A stretch of DNA of 37,170 nucleotides from Trichomonas tenax (lineage: Eukaryota > Parabasalia > Trichomonadida > Trichomonadidae), in NCBI GenBank assembly GCA_023091735.1, contig JALKBU010000485.1:1-37170 (forward strand), in the 5' to 3' direction. The notes below the pieces were generated by a model. It did not search any database, was not told where the DNA came from, and saw only the letters and a list, made by a program, of their open reading frames with translations. Made by a program: the position numbers and the translations under genes. Position 1 is the stretch's first letter, and each line of letters begins with the position of its first letter. Below are positions 29,235-37,170 of the stretch, one piece after another.

Positions 29235-30266
29235 ATGAAGACTTTGAAATATATGCCTCGAAAATTCATAATTTTCTGGGTAATATCTGGTATTTTTATG
29301 ACTGCTTTAAATTTTCTCGCATTCAAATTAATTTATGCACCACCAGATCCATTTTCTTCCTGCTCTTCACCGGTAATTCATCAAAATAAGACATTATCTA
29401 AATTCGAAGATATGACTTTTATTACTGTTCCAAGACCCTTTTCCAGAGGTGATATATTTGAACGCAACAAATTAGCAATTCATTCATGGTTATCAATTTC
29501 GAATTCCAGTCGAGTCATTTTATTCGTAAATAGAAACGAATTCGATCCAAGTGGAAAGTTCCCTAAACTTTTGGATGAGTTATATGGCAAAAATCGAGTA
29601 AAATACGCTGGTCCAATTAGAAGTGATCACAAAGGGATTCCATACATCGACGACTGGTTTGTGAAAGGTCTAAAAGCTACAGAATCGAAATATGTCTGTT
29701 TCATTAATAGTGATATAGTTTTATCTTCAGGATGGCTAAAACGTGTCAAACAAGTATATGCTGTAATGGAAAATCGCCAAGTAGTGATGATTGGCCAAAG
29801 GATTGACTTCGATCTCAAAGTTGAAAAACTTAATACTTTGCATTATGGATCAAAAGATTTTTTAAAGGAAATAGATGAGTTCGTAATGAGCAGCAATCAT
29901 TCGGAACACAGTCCTTATGGTGTTGACACATTCACATTTAGAGCTGATCTTCCACCTTTCGATCCTGAAAAAATTCCTCCTTTCATCATGGGAAGATATA
30001 ACTGGGATAACTGGCTTGTTGGCTGGTTGAATTCTATTGAAACAGTGCATACTGTCACATTCAATTTGAGCCCTCCAATTTATCACGTGAACCACAAACG
30101 TCACGATTTTGATGTCAAAGATGATCGAGTTGCAATTAATCATCACATGAAGAAAGTTAATGAAAACTTTTTTGGTTCTAACTACGACACAATTTGGGAA
30201 GTATCCAATGAGCAGTTAGTTAACAGAGATGCCCCTGTAAGTTATCCATTACCTGAGATTAATTAA
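29235..30266 (+). CDS. Type II membrane glycosyltransferase-like protein (GT-A fold)
   Basis: 343 residues. A short cytosolic N-terminus (KTLKYMPRK) is followed by one membrane segment (about residues 11-33) and a lumenal catalytic region, the layout of Golgi glycosyltransferases. The lumenal part has GT-A features: an N-terminal nucleotide-binding strand pair (FITVPRPF, NSSRVILFVNRNE), a DxD-like site in CFINSDIVLSSGW (Asp160), and an acceptor-side segment IMGRYNWDNWLVGW. One Asn-X-Ser site lies near residue 217 (SSNHSE). I cannot name the sugar or linkage; the DxD is reduced to a single clear Asp, so a donor with a non-canonical site or a GT2-like fold without metal is possible. The ATG follows TATTAAA; the TTTACATGACAAAA element is 11 bp upstream. 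Confidence 0.7.
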   Translation: MKTLKYMPRKFIIFWVISGIFMTALNFLAFKLIYAPPDPFSSCSSPVIHQNKTLSKFEDMTFITVPRPFSRGDIFERNKLAIHSWLSISNSSRVILFVNRNEFDPSGKFPKLLDELYGKNRVKYAGPIRSDHKGIPYIDDWFVKGLKATESKYVCFINSDIVLSSGWLKRVKQVYAVMENRQVVMIGQRIDFDLKVEKLNTLHYGSKDFLKEIDEFVMSSNHSEHSPYGVDTFTFRADLPPFDPEKIPPFIMGRYNWDNWLVGWLNSIETVHTVTFNLSPPIYHVNHKRHDFDVKDDRVAINHHMKKVNENFFGSNYDTIWEVSNEQLVNRDAPVSYPLPEIN

Positions 30267-30425
30267 TTTTTTATTGATTATTGTTTTGTTAGTATAAAAA
30301 TATTATTGTTGTTTTTGATATAAATTAACTCATACAATGAAGAATCATTTAAAATCAAAATCTCACAGTATTGTTTTATGTTTAAAAGTTTAGAATCATA
30401 AATAATCAAAGAAAATTAACAATTT

Positions 30426-31817
30426 TTACTGTTTCTGATTTGGACGCTTGAACTGCCTTCTAATCAATTCTGGGTTAGTCTTTTCGATCTGTCTAGCGAG
30501 GCTCTTGAAGAAGTTCTCGTATATATCAATGGGCTCCTTAAGATCCATTGTTTTGAGAGTTCTCATTGCATAGCTAATGAAGGCAACGATTTCTTCCTGG
30601 AATGGGACTGACTTAGCAGCAATTTCGGCCGATAAGCTTGAAACATATTCGAAATCTTGTCTGGCTTTTCTCAATCTGTTTGCTACATCATCCTTAAGTC
30701 CATATTTGTCTAAACCAGTGGAAACGAGCTTTTCAATGAATTGCTGCATTTCTTCATTCCTCTTCACCCATCTTTCATATGATTCGATGCCCGCTGGCGA
30801 AAACAGCTCCTGTCCGAACTCTTCCTGTCGCTGTGCTGTTGACTGAATCTCTTTCTGTATTGAGTTGAAAAGCTGGACACTCAATCTGTCAATATCTTTA
30901 TCCACGTTCTCCTTGGAGGGCTTCGAGAGACTGTCAACGAGTTCCTGAAGTTCTTCTGTCTTATTCTTGAGGAATACAACAAAACGAGTGTGGCAGCGTT
31001 CGAGTGTGATCAGTGTTGAAATGAATGTCTTCATATGCTTCGGGAATTTCGTTTGCGCATCAGCCATTTGATCTCTGATTTCTTCGATCTTCGGCTCGAA
31101 GCTGTCATTGAGGAATCTCACGTAATTGACATCCAATGTTGTCTGTGGGAGGTTTGGAGTGCGCAGTAAGAGTTCTGTCGTCGGATCTTCAAGGCGTTCA
31201 GCGTAATCGACAGCTATAAGATCATTGTTGTCGAGAAGATTTCTTTTTATGCCATATTTCATAAGAATGAGACATGATTCTGCCTGTCCCTCTTTTGCAG
31301 CATAATGAAGCGCTGAATGTTCGTTATTTGCCATTTCAGCGTGATTTTCGAGTAATAAGCTGACAGCATAGTTATTTCCTTTGTGGATTGCGTGCAGTAA
31401 TGGTGTCTCACCACGTGTGTTCGATATATTTACGTCTGCTTCGAATTGAATTAAATATTTGAATGAAACGTTATTATCGTATTTAATTGCTGTTATAAGT
31501 GGTGTATTTCCGTTCTTTTCTATTGGAATGTTCGGATCTGCACCGCTTTCCAATAATGCTAACGCAGCATTGTTTTTGCCATACATTATAGCATAATGGA
31601 GAGGCGGTACATTCTCAGTGCACAGTGGCAAACTTGGATCAGCGCCTTTTTCGATAAGAAATGATACTAATTTCTGATTATCATCATCAATGCAGCAAAA
31701 AAGATAAGATTTCTGTGAGTTAGATTGTACGTCATGAGAAAATAAAGGAACTTTTATGATCTTATTGGGGTCTTCACCCGCATTTAATAGTTCTTTAATA
31801 ACATCAATCGATGCCAT
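30426..31817 (-). CDS. Ankyrin-repeat protein with helical C-terminal domain
   Basis: 463 residues. Residues about 1-215 are ankyrin repeats (KLVSFLIEKGADPSLP, PPLHYAIMYGKNNAALALLE, TPLITAIKYDN, TPLLHAIHKGNNYAVSLLLE, SALHYAAKEGQAES). The rest is a long alpha-helical region (about 240-460) with heptad-like stretches (LERCHTRFVVFLKNKTEELQ, ERWVKRNEEMQQFIEK, RLRKARQDFEY), suggesting a BAR-like or coiled-coil dimerisation domain. The combination of N-terminal ankyrin repeats and a C-terminal curved-helix domain recalls ACAP/ASAP-type organisation, but there is no ArfGAP zinc motif. No membrane segment. It is intact, unlike the ankyrin pseudogene at 19533-20716, and its higher GC and even frame suggest selection. 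Confidence 0.75.
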   Translation of the reverse strand: MASIDVIKELLNAGEDPNKIIKVPLFSHDVQSNSQKSYLFCCIDDDNQKLVSFLIEKGADPSLPLCTENVPPLHYAIMYGKNNAALALLESGADPNIPIEKNGNTPLITAIKYDNNVSFKYLIQFEADVNISNTRGETPLLHAIHKGNNYAVSLLLENHAEMANNEHSALHYAAKEGQAESCLILMKYGIKRNLLDNNDLIAVDYAERLEDPTTELLLRTPNLPQTTLDVNYVRFLNDSFEPKIEEIRDQMADAQTKFPKHMKTFISTLITLERCHTRFVVFLKNKTEELQELVDSLSKPSKENVDKDIDRLSVQLFNSIQKEIQSTAQRQEEFGQELFSPAGIESYERWVKRNEEMQQFIEKLVSTGLDKYGLKDDVANRLRKARQDFEYVSSLSAEIAAKSVPFQEEIVAFISYAMRTLKTMDLKEPIDIYENFFKSLARQIEKTNPELIRRQFKRPNQKQ

Positions 31818-32380
31818 AATTTTTTTTCTTCAAACTTTTTCCGTTTTAAAAATTTTCTTCCCCTGTGTATTTTTACTCGACCCTTAAAATATTGAAATCA
31901 TATTTCTGAAGTTATTCATCGCAGCTCAGTGTTTGTTGATTGTTGATATATTCTCAATTCACCCATAGATATATATTTTGAACATATTAGTGCATATTCA
32001 TTGATTCTTTGTTCTGTGTTGGATGACAATCATTGATTTTTCATATGCTTTGTATCTCCATTAACCAAACGAATGGTACTGAAACTAGCAAAGGTTCTAA
32101 ATGCAAACATAATGCCTGGTTTTCGCATTGGATTTCTTGAATCTATTTAATTTTACAGATATGCATCATTATTTTATTAATATTTTAAATGTAGATACTT
32201 ATTGCAGTCAATAGAGTTCTTGTTAAAAACTATATCCCAAAGAATTTAGCTCGTGAAAATATGCAGATATGATCATGAAACACTTTCTGTGAATAAGTTT
32301 TGATATTTCTGACATGTAATTTAATATATCTGCCGCATAAATAAAATATTGTCATGTAAAGTTTGTCCCATTTCAAAAAA
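31818..32380. promoter_or_regulatory. Divergent intergenic region with TGACATGTAA elements
   Basis: Mostly AT-rich. GACATGTAAT (32311-32320) and GTCATGTAAA (32351-32360) precede the coiled-coil gene by 61 and 21 bp. No other gene seen. Confidence 0.5.
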
Positions 32381-33532
32381 ATCAAAAAGAAACATCAGTT
32401 TGCTTTTCAAAATAAAGAAAAACCGACTTCTGAGGAATTGGAGGACTTGAAGAGAGAATTTAAACAGCTTTCGAAGAGTGAACCTTCCTCCCCTCAGAAT
32501 GTTCGAGTTGTCAAAGCAGCCGAAAATCCAACATTAAATCTAAACGTTCCAACGTCAAACATTATTAAGCTCAGTTTTGGACTTGAGAATACATTCAAAA
32601 CACTCAATGATTTGGACCACGAGTTATTAATCGCAACTCAAAATTTACGTTTAGCAAAAAAACTGCTCGAAACCAGGAAAAAACATCACATCGAAAACAG
32701 CAAGGCGAATTTTCAGAGAATACAAGATATAACAAATCAAATAAAAGCAGAAAGAAAAGCTTATAAACAAGAAAAGAATAATAAACTTGAAGAGAAAGAA
32801 ACAACATTGAAAAATGTTCGTGATGAGCATCACAAACTTGCTGGCTTTATAGAAACGCAGATTGAAAGACAAATTCGATATCGCAAATTCGAATGGTTGC
32901 CAGATACTGACGTTTTTAACGATCAAATCGATACGTTGCTCGATGTAATCAACTATTCGCGTGAGAAATTGGAAAAAGATAAAAGCTCTAAAGTCAGAAC
33001 ACTTGGAAAAGTTTTGTCAGCGACGCAAAGAACTGCAGAAGCCCTTAAAGTCGAATTAACTGCTATGGATACAAAATATAGAAGAGAAATAAGCGAGCTC
33101 ACTAAGCGTGTTGAACAGATATCGCAAGAAAATGAAGAAATCAATGAAAAGAATGCAAGCGAAGAAAAAAGGATCAATGAGTACCAGGATAGAAGAATTG
33201 CAGAAGAACAAGCGCTCTGTGATGAACTCACAACATTATATAAATCATTTGTCAACGCTGAGAACGAAAGATTGCAAATTGCAAAATCAAAGTGTGATAT
33301 AATGAAACGCATTGCAAAAGATACAGGAGATGAGTTGGCCTCTTTGAAAGCTCAACTTGAAGAGCTTCGAAGAGTCACAATTCCTCAGAGAATCGAACGT
33401 GATCATGTTGACGAAATCGCAATCAAAGCAAGAATGAGAATCGGTAAAATTATTCTCAAACATCTCAAAGAAGAAAACCAGAGACTTCAACATGATTGTG
33501 ATTTATCACTTTCCACAATGAAATACAAATAA
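32381..33532 (+). CDS. Long coiled-coil protein; start codon ATC instead of ATG
   Basis: About 383 residues if read from the ATC at 32381-32383. The frame is open only from 32360 (in-frame TAA at 32357-32359) and has no ATG in the first ~230 codons; the first Met is in AMDTKY. The ATC sits in TTTCAAAAAA-ATC, exactly where other genes in the window have TCA-A-rich-ATG, so a single base change (G to C at 32383) or a sequencing error is the simplest explanation. The protein is almost entirely charged helix: NDLDHELLIATQNLRLAKKL, LAGFIETQIERQIRYRKFEW, ISELTKRVEQISQENEEINE, ASLKAQLEELRRVTIPQRIE. No recognised family; a cytoskeletal or axonemal protein is plausible. Two TGACATGTAA-type elements sit just upstream. 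Confidence 0.65.
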   Translation: MKKKHQFAFQNKEKPTSEELEDLKREFKQLSKSEPSSPQNVRVVKAAENPTLNLNVPTSNIIKLSFGLENTFKTLNDLDHELLIATQNLRLAKKLLETRKKHHIENSKANFQRIQDITNQIKAERKAYKQEKNNKLEEKETTLKNVRDEHHKLAGFIETQIERQIRYRKFEWLPDTDVFNDQIDTLLDVINYSREKLEKDKSSKVRTLGKVLSATQRTAEALKVELTAMDTKYRREISELTKRVEQISQENEEINEKNASEEKRINEYQDRRIAEEQALCDELTTLYKSFVNAENERLQIAKSKCDIMKRIAKDTGDELASLKAQLEELRRVTIPQRIERDHVDEIAIKARMRIGKIILKHLKEENQRLQHDCDLSLSTMKYK

Positions 33533-33924
33533 TTATTTTGTTATTTATGATAAAATTTGTTTGGTATTTAATCTTCAAAATCTTCTGATCCAAATTTGTT
33601 CAAACTGTCTTTCATGATGATTTTCTTCAACACTAATTAATAATTTAAGAAAGATGGAAGTCATATCTATTAATCTATGTTGAAATAATTTGAGTTTGTT
33701 GAATGCAGAGATGATTTTCTGATTTTGGTTTTGGATTTGGAAAATAAGGTTAATGATATTTATATCACCATCTCTTCAAATATTGAATTTTAGAAGCCAA
33801 TGTTTATTTAGTTTATTATACATATTATAGTGAATTGATTGATGTATGATCAAAGTCTCGGTGTTAATGCTCACTTCGATAGCATGCTGAGTGATCCCCT
33901 AAATAGACCCTACATTTCAAATCC
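33533..33924. other. Intergenic between two plus-strand genes
   Basis: AT-rich; 33865-33905 is less so (TGCTCACTTCGATAGCATGC region) but no RNA family could be assigned. Initiator-like TCAAATCC at 33917 lies directly before the next ATG. Confidence 0.4.
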
Positions 33925-34734
33925 ATGAGTGCGCTTTTCGCAATTGACTTGATTGCGATAGAGCTATTCAAATTATACCCAAATCTCCCTTCACACATGA
34001 TCACTGCCGTCATTATTATCTGTCCTACTATAGGATATATTGATCAATTCAAGAAATTAATCAACACGAAAAATTCTCGCGTTTTTAATCTCCCGTCGGC
34101 TCTAATTTTGCTTAGTGCGAACCTTATTCGCTTCCTGTATTGGATTTACGAACCATTTATTCCTTATTTGCTTGGTCAATCTGTTGCGGTGTTTTCTATC
34201 CAACTAGTAATGGGAATATGGTCATACAACTACATACAGTTGCCAAAATCGCACATTCCAACTCAATTTAGATATTCTACACCAAGTTTATCAAAAATTT
34301 TCAATGTTTTTGAAGCTTCGACATCAATGGAGTTCGCATTGTCTATGATTACTTATGGAGGAATCATTGTTATAGCTTACGTCCTTCTCTGTTTAATTTT
34401 ATCAATTCAAAAATCTAATGCTTTCATAATTTTGCTTTCAACAATCATCGAAACAACAGTTTCTTTCCCTCAATTCAAGAAAATTGTAATTGATCGTGAT
34501 ATCAATGGAATTTCAACAGTTTTATTATTCCAATATATGGTCGGAGATATGCTTAAGATTGTTATGTTTTTGGCCAGCAAAGCTCAATGGGCCTTCTTGT
34601 TTGGTGCTTTTCTGCAAACATCAATTGATACAACTAATTTTGTTGTATATACTATAATAAATAAGTCAGATTCAAATAAGGATACTGTTCCTGAAGAAGA
34701 ACAGAGGCTATTGGGCTCAACAACACCATTATAA
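33925..34734 (+). CDS. PQ-loop membrane protein (SLC66A2/PQLC1-like)
   Basis: 269 residues with about seven hydrophobic segments, the PQ-loop (MtN3/SWEET/KDELR superfamily) layout of two three-helix bundles and a linker. Repeat 1: CPTIGYIDQFKKLINTKNSR, then LPSALILLSANLIRFLYW. Repeat 2: TVSFPQFKKIVIDRDINGIS, then YMVGDMLKIVMF. The combination LLSANLIRFLYWI and LLGQSVAVFSIQLVM is like the SLC66A2/PQLC1 group. The first loop has Asp-Gln where Pro-Gln is expected, the second keeps Pro-Gln. The C-terminal tail has EEEQRLLG, an acidic dileucine signal that sorts proteins to endosomes or lysosomes, so a lysosomal transporter or lipid-related role is likely. Substrate unknown. The start ATG follows TTTCAAATCC. 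Confidence 0.78.
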   Translation: MSALFAIDLIAIELFKLYPNLPSHMITAVIIICPTIGYIDQFKKLINTKNSRVFNLPSALILLSANLIRFLYWIYEPFIPYLLGQSVAVFSIQLVMGIWSYNYIQLPKSHIPTQFRYSTPSLSKIFNVFEASTSMEFALSMITYGGIIVIAYVLLCLILSIQKSNAFIILLSTIIETTVSFPQFKKIVIDRDINGISTVLLFQYMVGDMLKIVMFLASKAQWAFLFGAFLQTSIDTTNFVVYTIINKSDSNKDTVPEEEQRLLGSTTPL

Positions 34735-34911
34735 GATTTTGAATTTTATTTGATTGGTTATTGTACTGTTGTAATAGTGGCACATTATTATATTATGTGG
34801 CATTTTTTAGTTATTATACTAAATTGTTTGTTTTCTCACTAATATTATTATTCACTTTTTATATTGATAAATATAGAAGATTTGTTTATACGTACAAGCT
34901 TGAAAGTATCC

Positions 34912-36327
34912 TTACTTTGGAAGTCTTCTTTGTTTGAAGATTTCTTCGAGATAATCGAGTGCTAAAATATCTGTGTAATATTGGGCATTGCCAAACATAC
35001 GCAACAGTATTTTGTCTGTTATCTCAAACTTTCCTGATTCAAGCACGATTTTGATGATATCAACATCACCACAAACTGCTGTTTTATCAAAGATGTCGCT
35101 AAATCCTTGACTAATTTCAAATGAAACATCAGGACGCTGTAAAAGAATTTTAGCAATGAATGGCTGCTTGAAAACAACAGCATGAGCAAATGGAATTGGT
35201 TGATGTGGAAATTCAAGTATATATTTGAAGACATCTTGAGAACCGAATTTAATCGATGATAGGATAAGATCAGTAACTTGGAAATCGGCCCTTTCCTTCA
35301 CATTAAAGGCAAACTCTGATTCAAATGAATACTGAAGACTCTTTAGGTTGTTTACCTCGCAGCATTGCATCAAATGCTCGAAAGTAACTTCAAATCCGCA
35401 TTGCTCAACTAACCACTCGAAAATTGAATATCTATGATATTTTGCAGCAGCTTCCAAGGCGCGACCAAAGTCGTAACCTTTTTGCACGAGAAGGCGAAGT
35501 ATTTCCATGTTTCCTCCTGCTATTGCAAGTGGAACAATGTCATTAACAACAGAATTTTCATTAAGGAAAAAGTACTTAAATGTGTTGAGACTTCCAAAAT
35601 ATGCTGAAAGCATTAATGGAGTGAACTGAATTGTTGCCAAATCCGAGCATGAGAATATAGTGCTTGGTAATTTAGCTTCTGGATTGAAATCAGGCTGACT
35701 AATGAAAACATTTTCTGAATCAAAGTCATCTTTCATAATATGATAAGCGAGCGAATTTGGATCATAAATGTTATCAATTAGAAGCTGAAGTTCTGATATT
35801 TTATCAGGATTCATGAAATCTAAGTAAGGCCTATATGTATTTAGGAATATGTTTTTATCTAATTTCTTTTGAACAAACCATTTGATGCTGTTGAATGTTG
35901 ATCGATCTTTTTCGAAGAAAATCGGTGCAAAGAAGCACAAGAAACTTGCGTATGCTTCCTTAATGAAGTCATTGTTGTCGATTAAATATTTGATTCTTTT
36001 ATCAATCATTTCAAATGGAATTATTCCAATAATGTAGCATTGATATAAAAGGTTCATTTTAGGTAAATATTTAGCAGCCGCAGTTAAGCAAACATGAAGT
36101 ATCGAACTTTGGAGTAATTCCGGTGATTTACCATTATCATATACGTATTTAAGTATTTTTGTATAATATTTAGAACGATTGACCCGAAGATCAGAATATT
36201 GTATCAATGTACGAATAAATTGCTTGCAAGTTGCTTCATCAGTTACCAAAGGAGAACCCATAATGATATTCACGATATCATTAAAGTTTTCTTCTGTATA
36301 ATTCAGCAATAAATCATTTAAATCCAT
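34912..36327 (-). CDS. Ankyrin-repeat protein, DUF3447-like N-terminus
   Basis: 471 residues from the ATG at 36327. The N-terminal ~200 residues are helical (FNDIVNIIMGSPLVTDEATC, LLYQCYIIGIIPFEMIDKRI, RIKYLIDNN) and resemble the DUF3447-type region found before ankyrin repeats in trichomonad proteins. The C-terminal half contains degenerate ankyrin repeats (FTPLMLSAYFGSLNTFKYFF, VPLAIAGGNMEILRLLVQKG, RALEAAAKYHRYSIFEWLVE, KTAVCGDVDIIKIVLESGKF). No membrane segment. The frame stays open upstream to a TTG but the added residues are not convincing; a short ATG frame at about 36347 would be an upstream ORF. TTTATGTGACAAAAA (36373-36387) and TCAAAAATC lie just upstream. Confidence 0.75.
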   Translation of the reverse strand: MDLNDLLLNYTEENFNDIVNIIMGSPLVTDEATCKQFIRTLIQYSDLRVNRSKYYTKILKYVYDNGKSPELLQSSILHVCLTAAAKYLPKMNLLYQCYIIGIIPFEMIDKRIKYLIDNNDFIKEAYASFLCFFAPIFFEKDRSTFNSIKWFVQKKLDKNIFLNTYRPYLDFMNPDKISELQLLIDNIYDPNSLAYHIMKDDFDSENVFISQPDFNPEAKLPSTIFSCSDLATIQFTPLMLSAYFGSLNTFKYFFLNENSVVNDIVPLAIAGGNMEILRLLVQKGYDFGRALEAAAKYHRYSIFEWLVEQCGFEVTFEHLMQCCEVNNLKSLQYSFESEFAFNVKERADFQVTDLILSSIKFGSQDVFKYILEFPHQPIPFAHAVVFKQPFIAKILLQRPDVSFEISQGFSDIFDKTAVCGDVDIIKIVLESGKFEITDKILLRMFGNAQYYTDILALDYLEEIFKQRRLPK

Positions 36328-37170
36328 CAATAGGAAATCTGACACATTTGGATATAATCTGATTTTTGACACTTTATGTGACAAAAATATCAAAAAAATC
36401 GATTTTTCCCACCAATAGACATATTATAACATATAATTAAAAACTTGCCTGATATAACAAACTTAATTTGTTCAATATTTCATGACTAATTGAAATATAT
36501 AATAGATATGCAAGCAAATTAGAATTAAGAGGAGAAGACAAACTTATTCAGAAAATTTTTGGTATAGTTTGTATTTTTGGCCTTATCTCGGCCAATAATC
36601 AACATCTAGCCTTATGGTAATACAGGCAGATGGGCAATATGTTTGTTCATGATCTCTGAGAGTTTGAAGCGATTCTAAAATTTCATCGCCAATCTCGAGA
36701 TATCTTAATCAAAAAATATTTAAATCGGGAAATATAATTGTTAGGTTATGATAGTGAAAGCAACGGTGTATATAACTGTGAAGTGTGTATTGTAATATTC
36801 CCGAATTTGCCTCTCAACAGATTTTAGATCTCAGTGTTAAAATGTAGTAATAACATTAACACATTGAATCTAGAATATATGAAGTATGTGTTATATGAAT
36901 TTAAATCAACAACACTATATAAGCCTTCAAGATAATGAAATCAAAATTGCCTATAACAGAAAATGTGTGATATTAACTAATATGTGGTGAGTATAGAATA
37001 TATGGATGTGGATAGGATGTTTTATCTAGTTCTTTATCATTGTTATTGCTGTATTGTCGAGATACACTCTAAATTAATATCTCAAAAGTGACTGAATCCC
37101 AATGTGTTATTTGGAGTGCATCACATCAAGAAGATCATAAGCAGCATATCAGTTATTATACTCGTATACT
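36328..37170. other. Terminal intergenic region
   Basis: No gene seen up to the window edge. A small hairpin TTGGCC-TTATCTC-GGCCAA lies at 36577-36595 in a stretch (about 36580-36720) that is less AT-rich than its surroundings. No tRNA or known small RNA could be recognised. Confidence 0.4.

Noticed and set aside
33838..33897. C/D-box-like small nucleolar RNA (TGATGTA ... CTGA)
   Set aside because: Boxes are approximate, no terminal stem and no guide match was established.
36328..36393. Longer ankyrin frame opening with TTG at 36393
   Set aside because: Extension crosses the promoter-like TTTATGTGACAAAA and TCAAAAATC strings; the first ATG at 36327 is preferred.
36577..36620. U2-like small nuclear RNA
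   Set aside because: Only CTCGGCC and ATCAA resemble U2; the conserved branch-point-pairing block is absent.
1..37170. tRNA genes and introns
   Set aside because: No TpsiC-type GGTTCRA arm with a matching acceptor was found, and no trichomonad-style splice signals support introns.

Overview
This is AT-rich protist DNA with compact genes. None of the recognisable genes needs an intron. The content fits a parabasalid of the Trichomonas/Tritrichomonas type: DUF3447-like ankyrin genes, eukaryotic housekeeping genes as single uninterrupted frames, TCA-A-rich-ATG start contexts at several genes, a mariner transposon, and decayed genes that look like Maverick/Polinton cargo. Parabasalid is an inference from this combination and a species cannot be fixed from the sequence.

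Layout. 1-1200: mariner (DD34D) transposase on the minus strand with one internal stop. 2500-4813: a secreted FKBP-like protein (+), a TFIIF-beta (RAP30) homologue (-) and a small acidic protein (-). 6169-7131: a plus-strand reading frame broken by two in-frame stops, probably mobile-element cargo. 7763-13381: VPS16 (-), an orphan basic protein (-), a HIT-domain protein (+) and the proteasome assembly chaperone UMP1/POMP (-). 12791-14433: duplications at gene 3' ends, including a roughly 400-bp tandem array with a 17-bp hairpin, and a decayed gene. 14843-15568: coiled-coil protein with an At4g15545-like C-terminus (-). 15913-17633: capsid-like remnant (+) facing an intact unknown gene (-). 18850-19293: calmodulin-like protein (+). 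19533-20716: wrecked ankyrin gene (-). 21714-27450: TAF1-like protein (-), ubiquitin-like small protein (-), NAT10/Kre33 RNA cytidine acetyltransferase (+). 27471-29149: broken repeat gene of beta-sandwich type (-). 29235-30266: Golgi-type glycosyltransferase (+). 30426-36327: ankyrin/coiled-coil protein (-), coiled-coil protein with no ATG (+), PQ-loop transporter (+), second ankyrin-like protein (-).

The genes do not form a pathway; this is a dispersed eukaryotic neighbourhood with alternating strands. Two threads connect parts of it. First, two RNA polymerase II pre-initiation factors (TFIIF-beta, TAF1) lie in a window where many genes carry a shared upstream element, close to TGACATGTAAA or its reverse complement. 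Second, a mobile or decayed layer (mariner, Maverick-like pieces, ankyrin and repeat pseudogenes) is interleaved with intact housekeeping genes.

Limits: all assignments come from reading motifs by eye with no database search. Frameshifts may be real or assembly errors.
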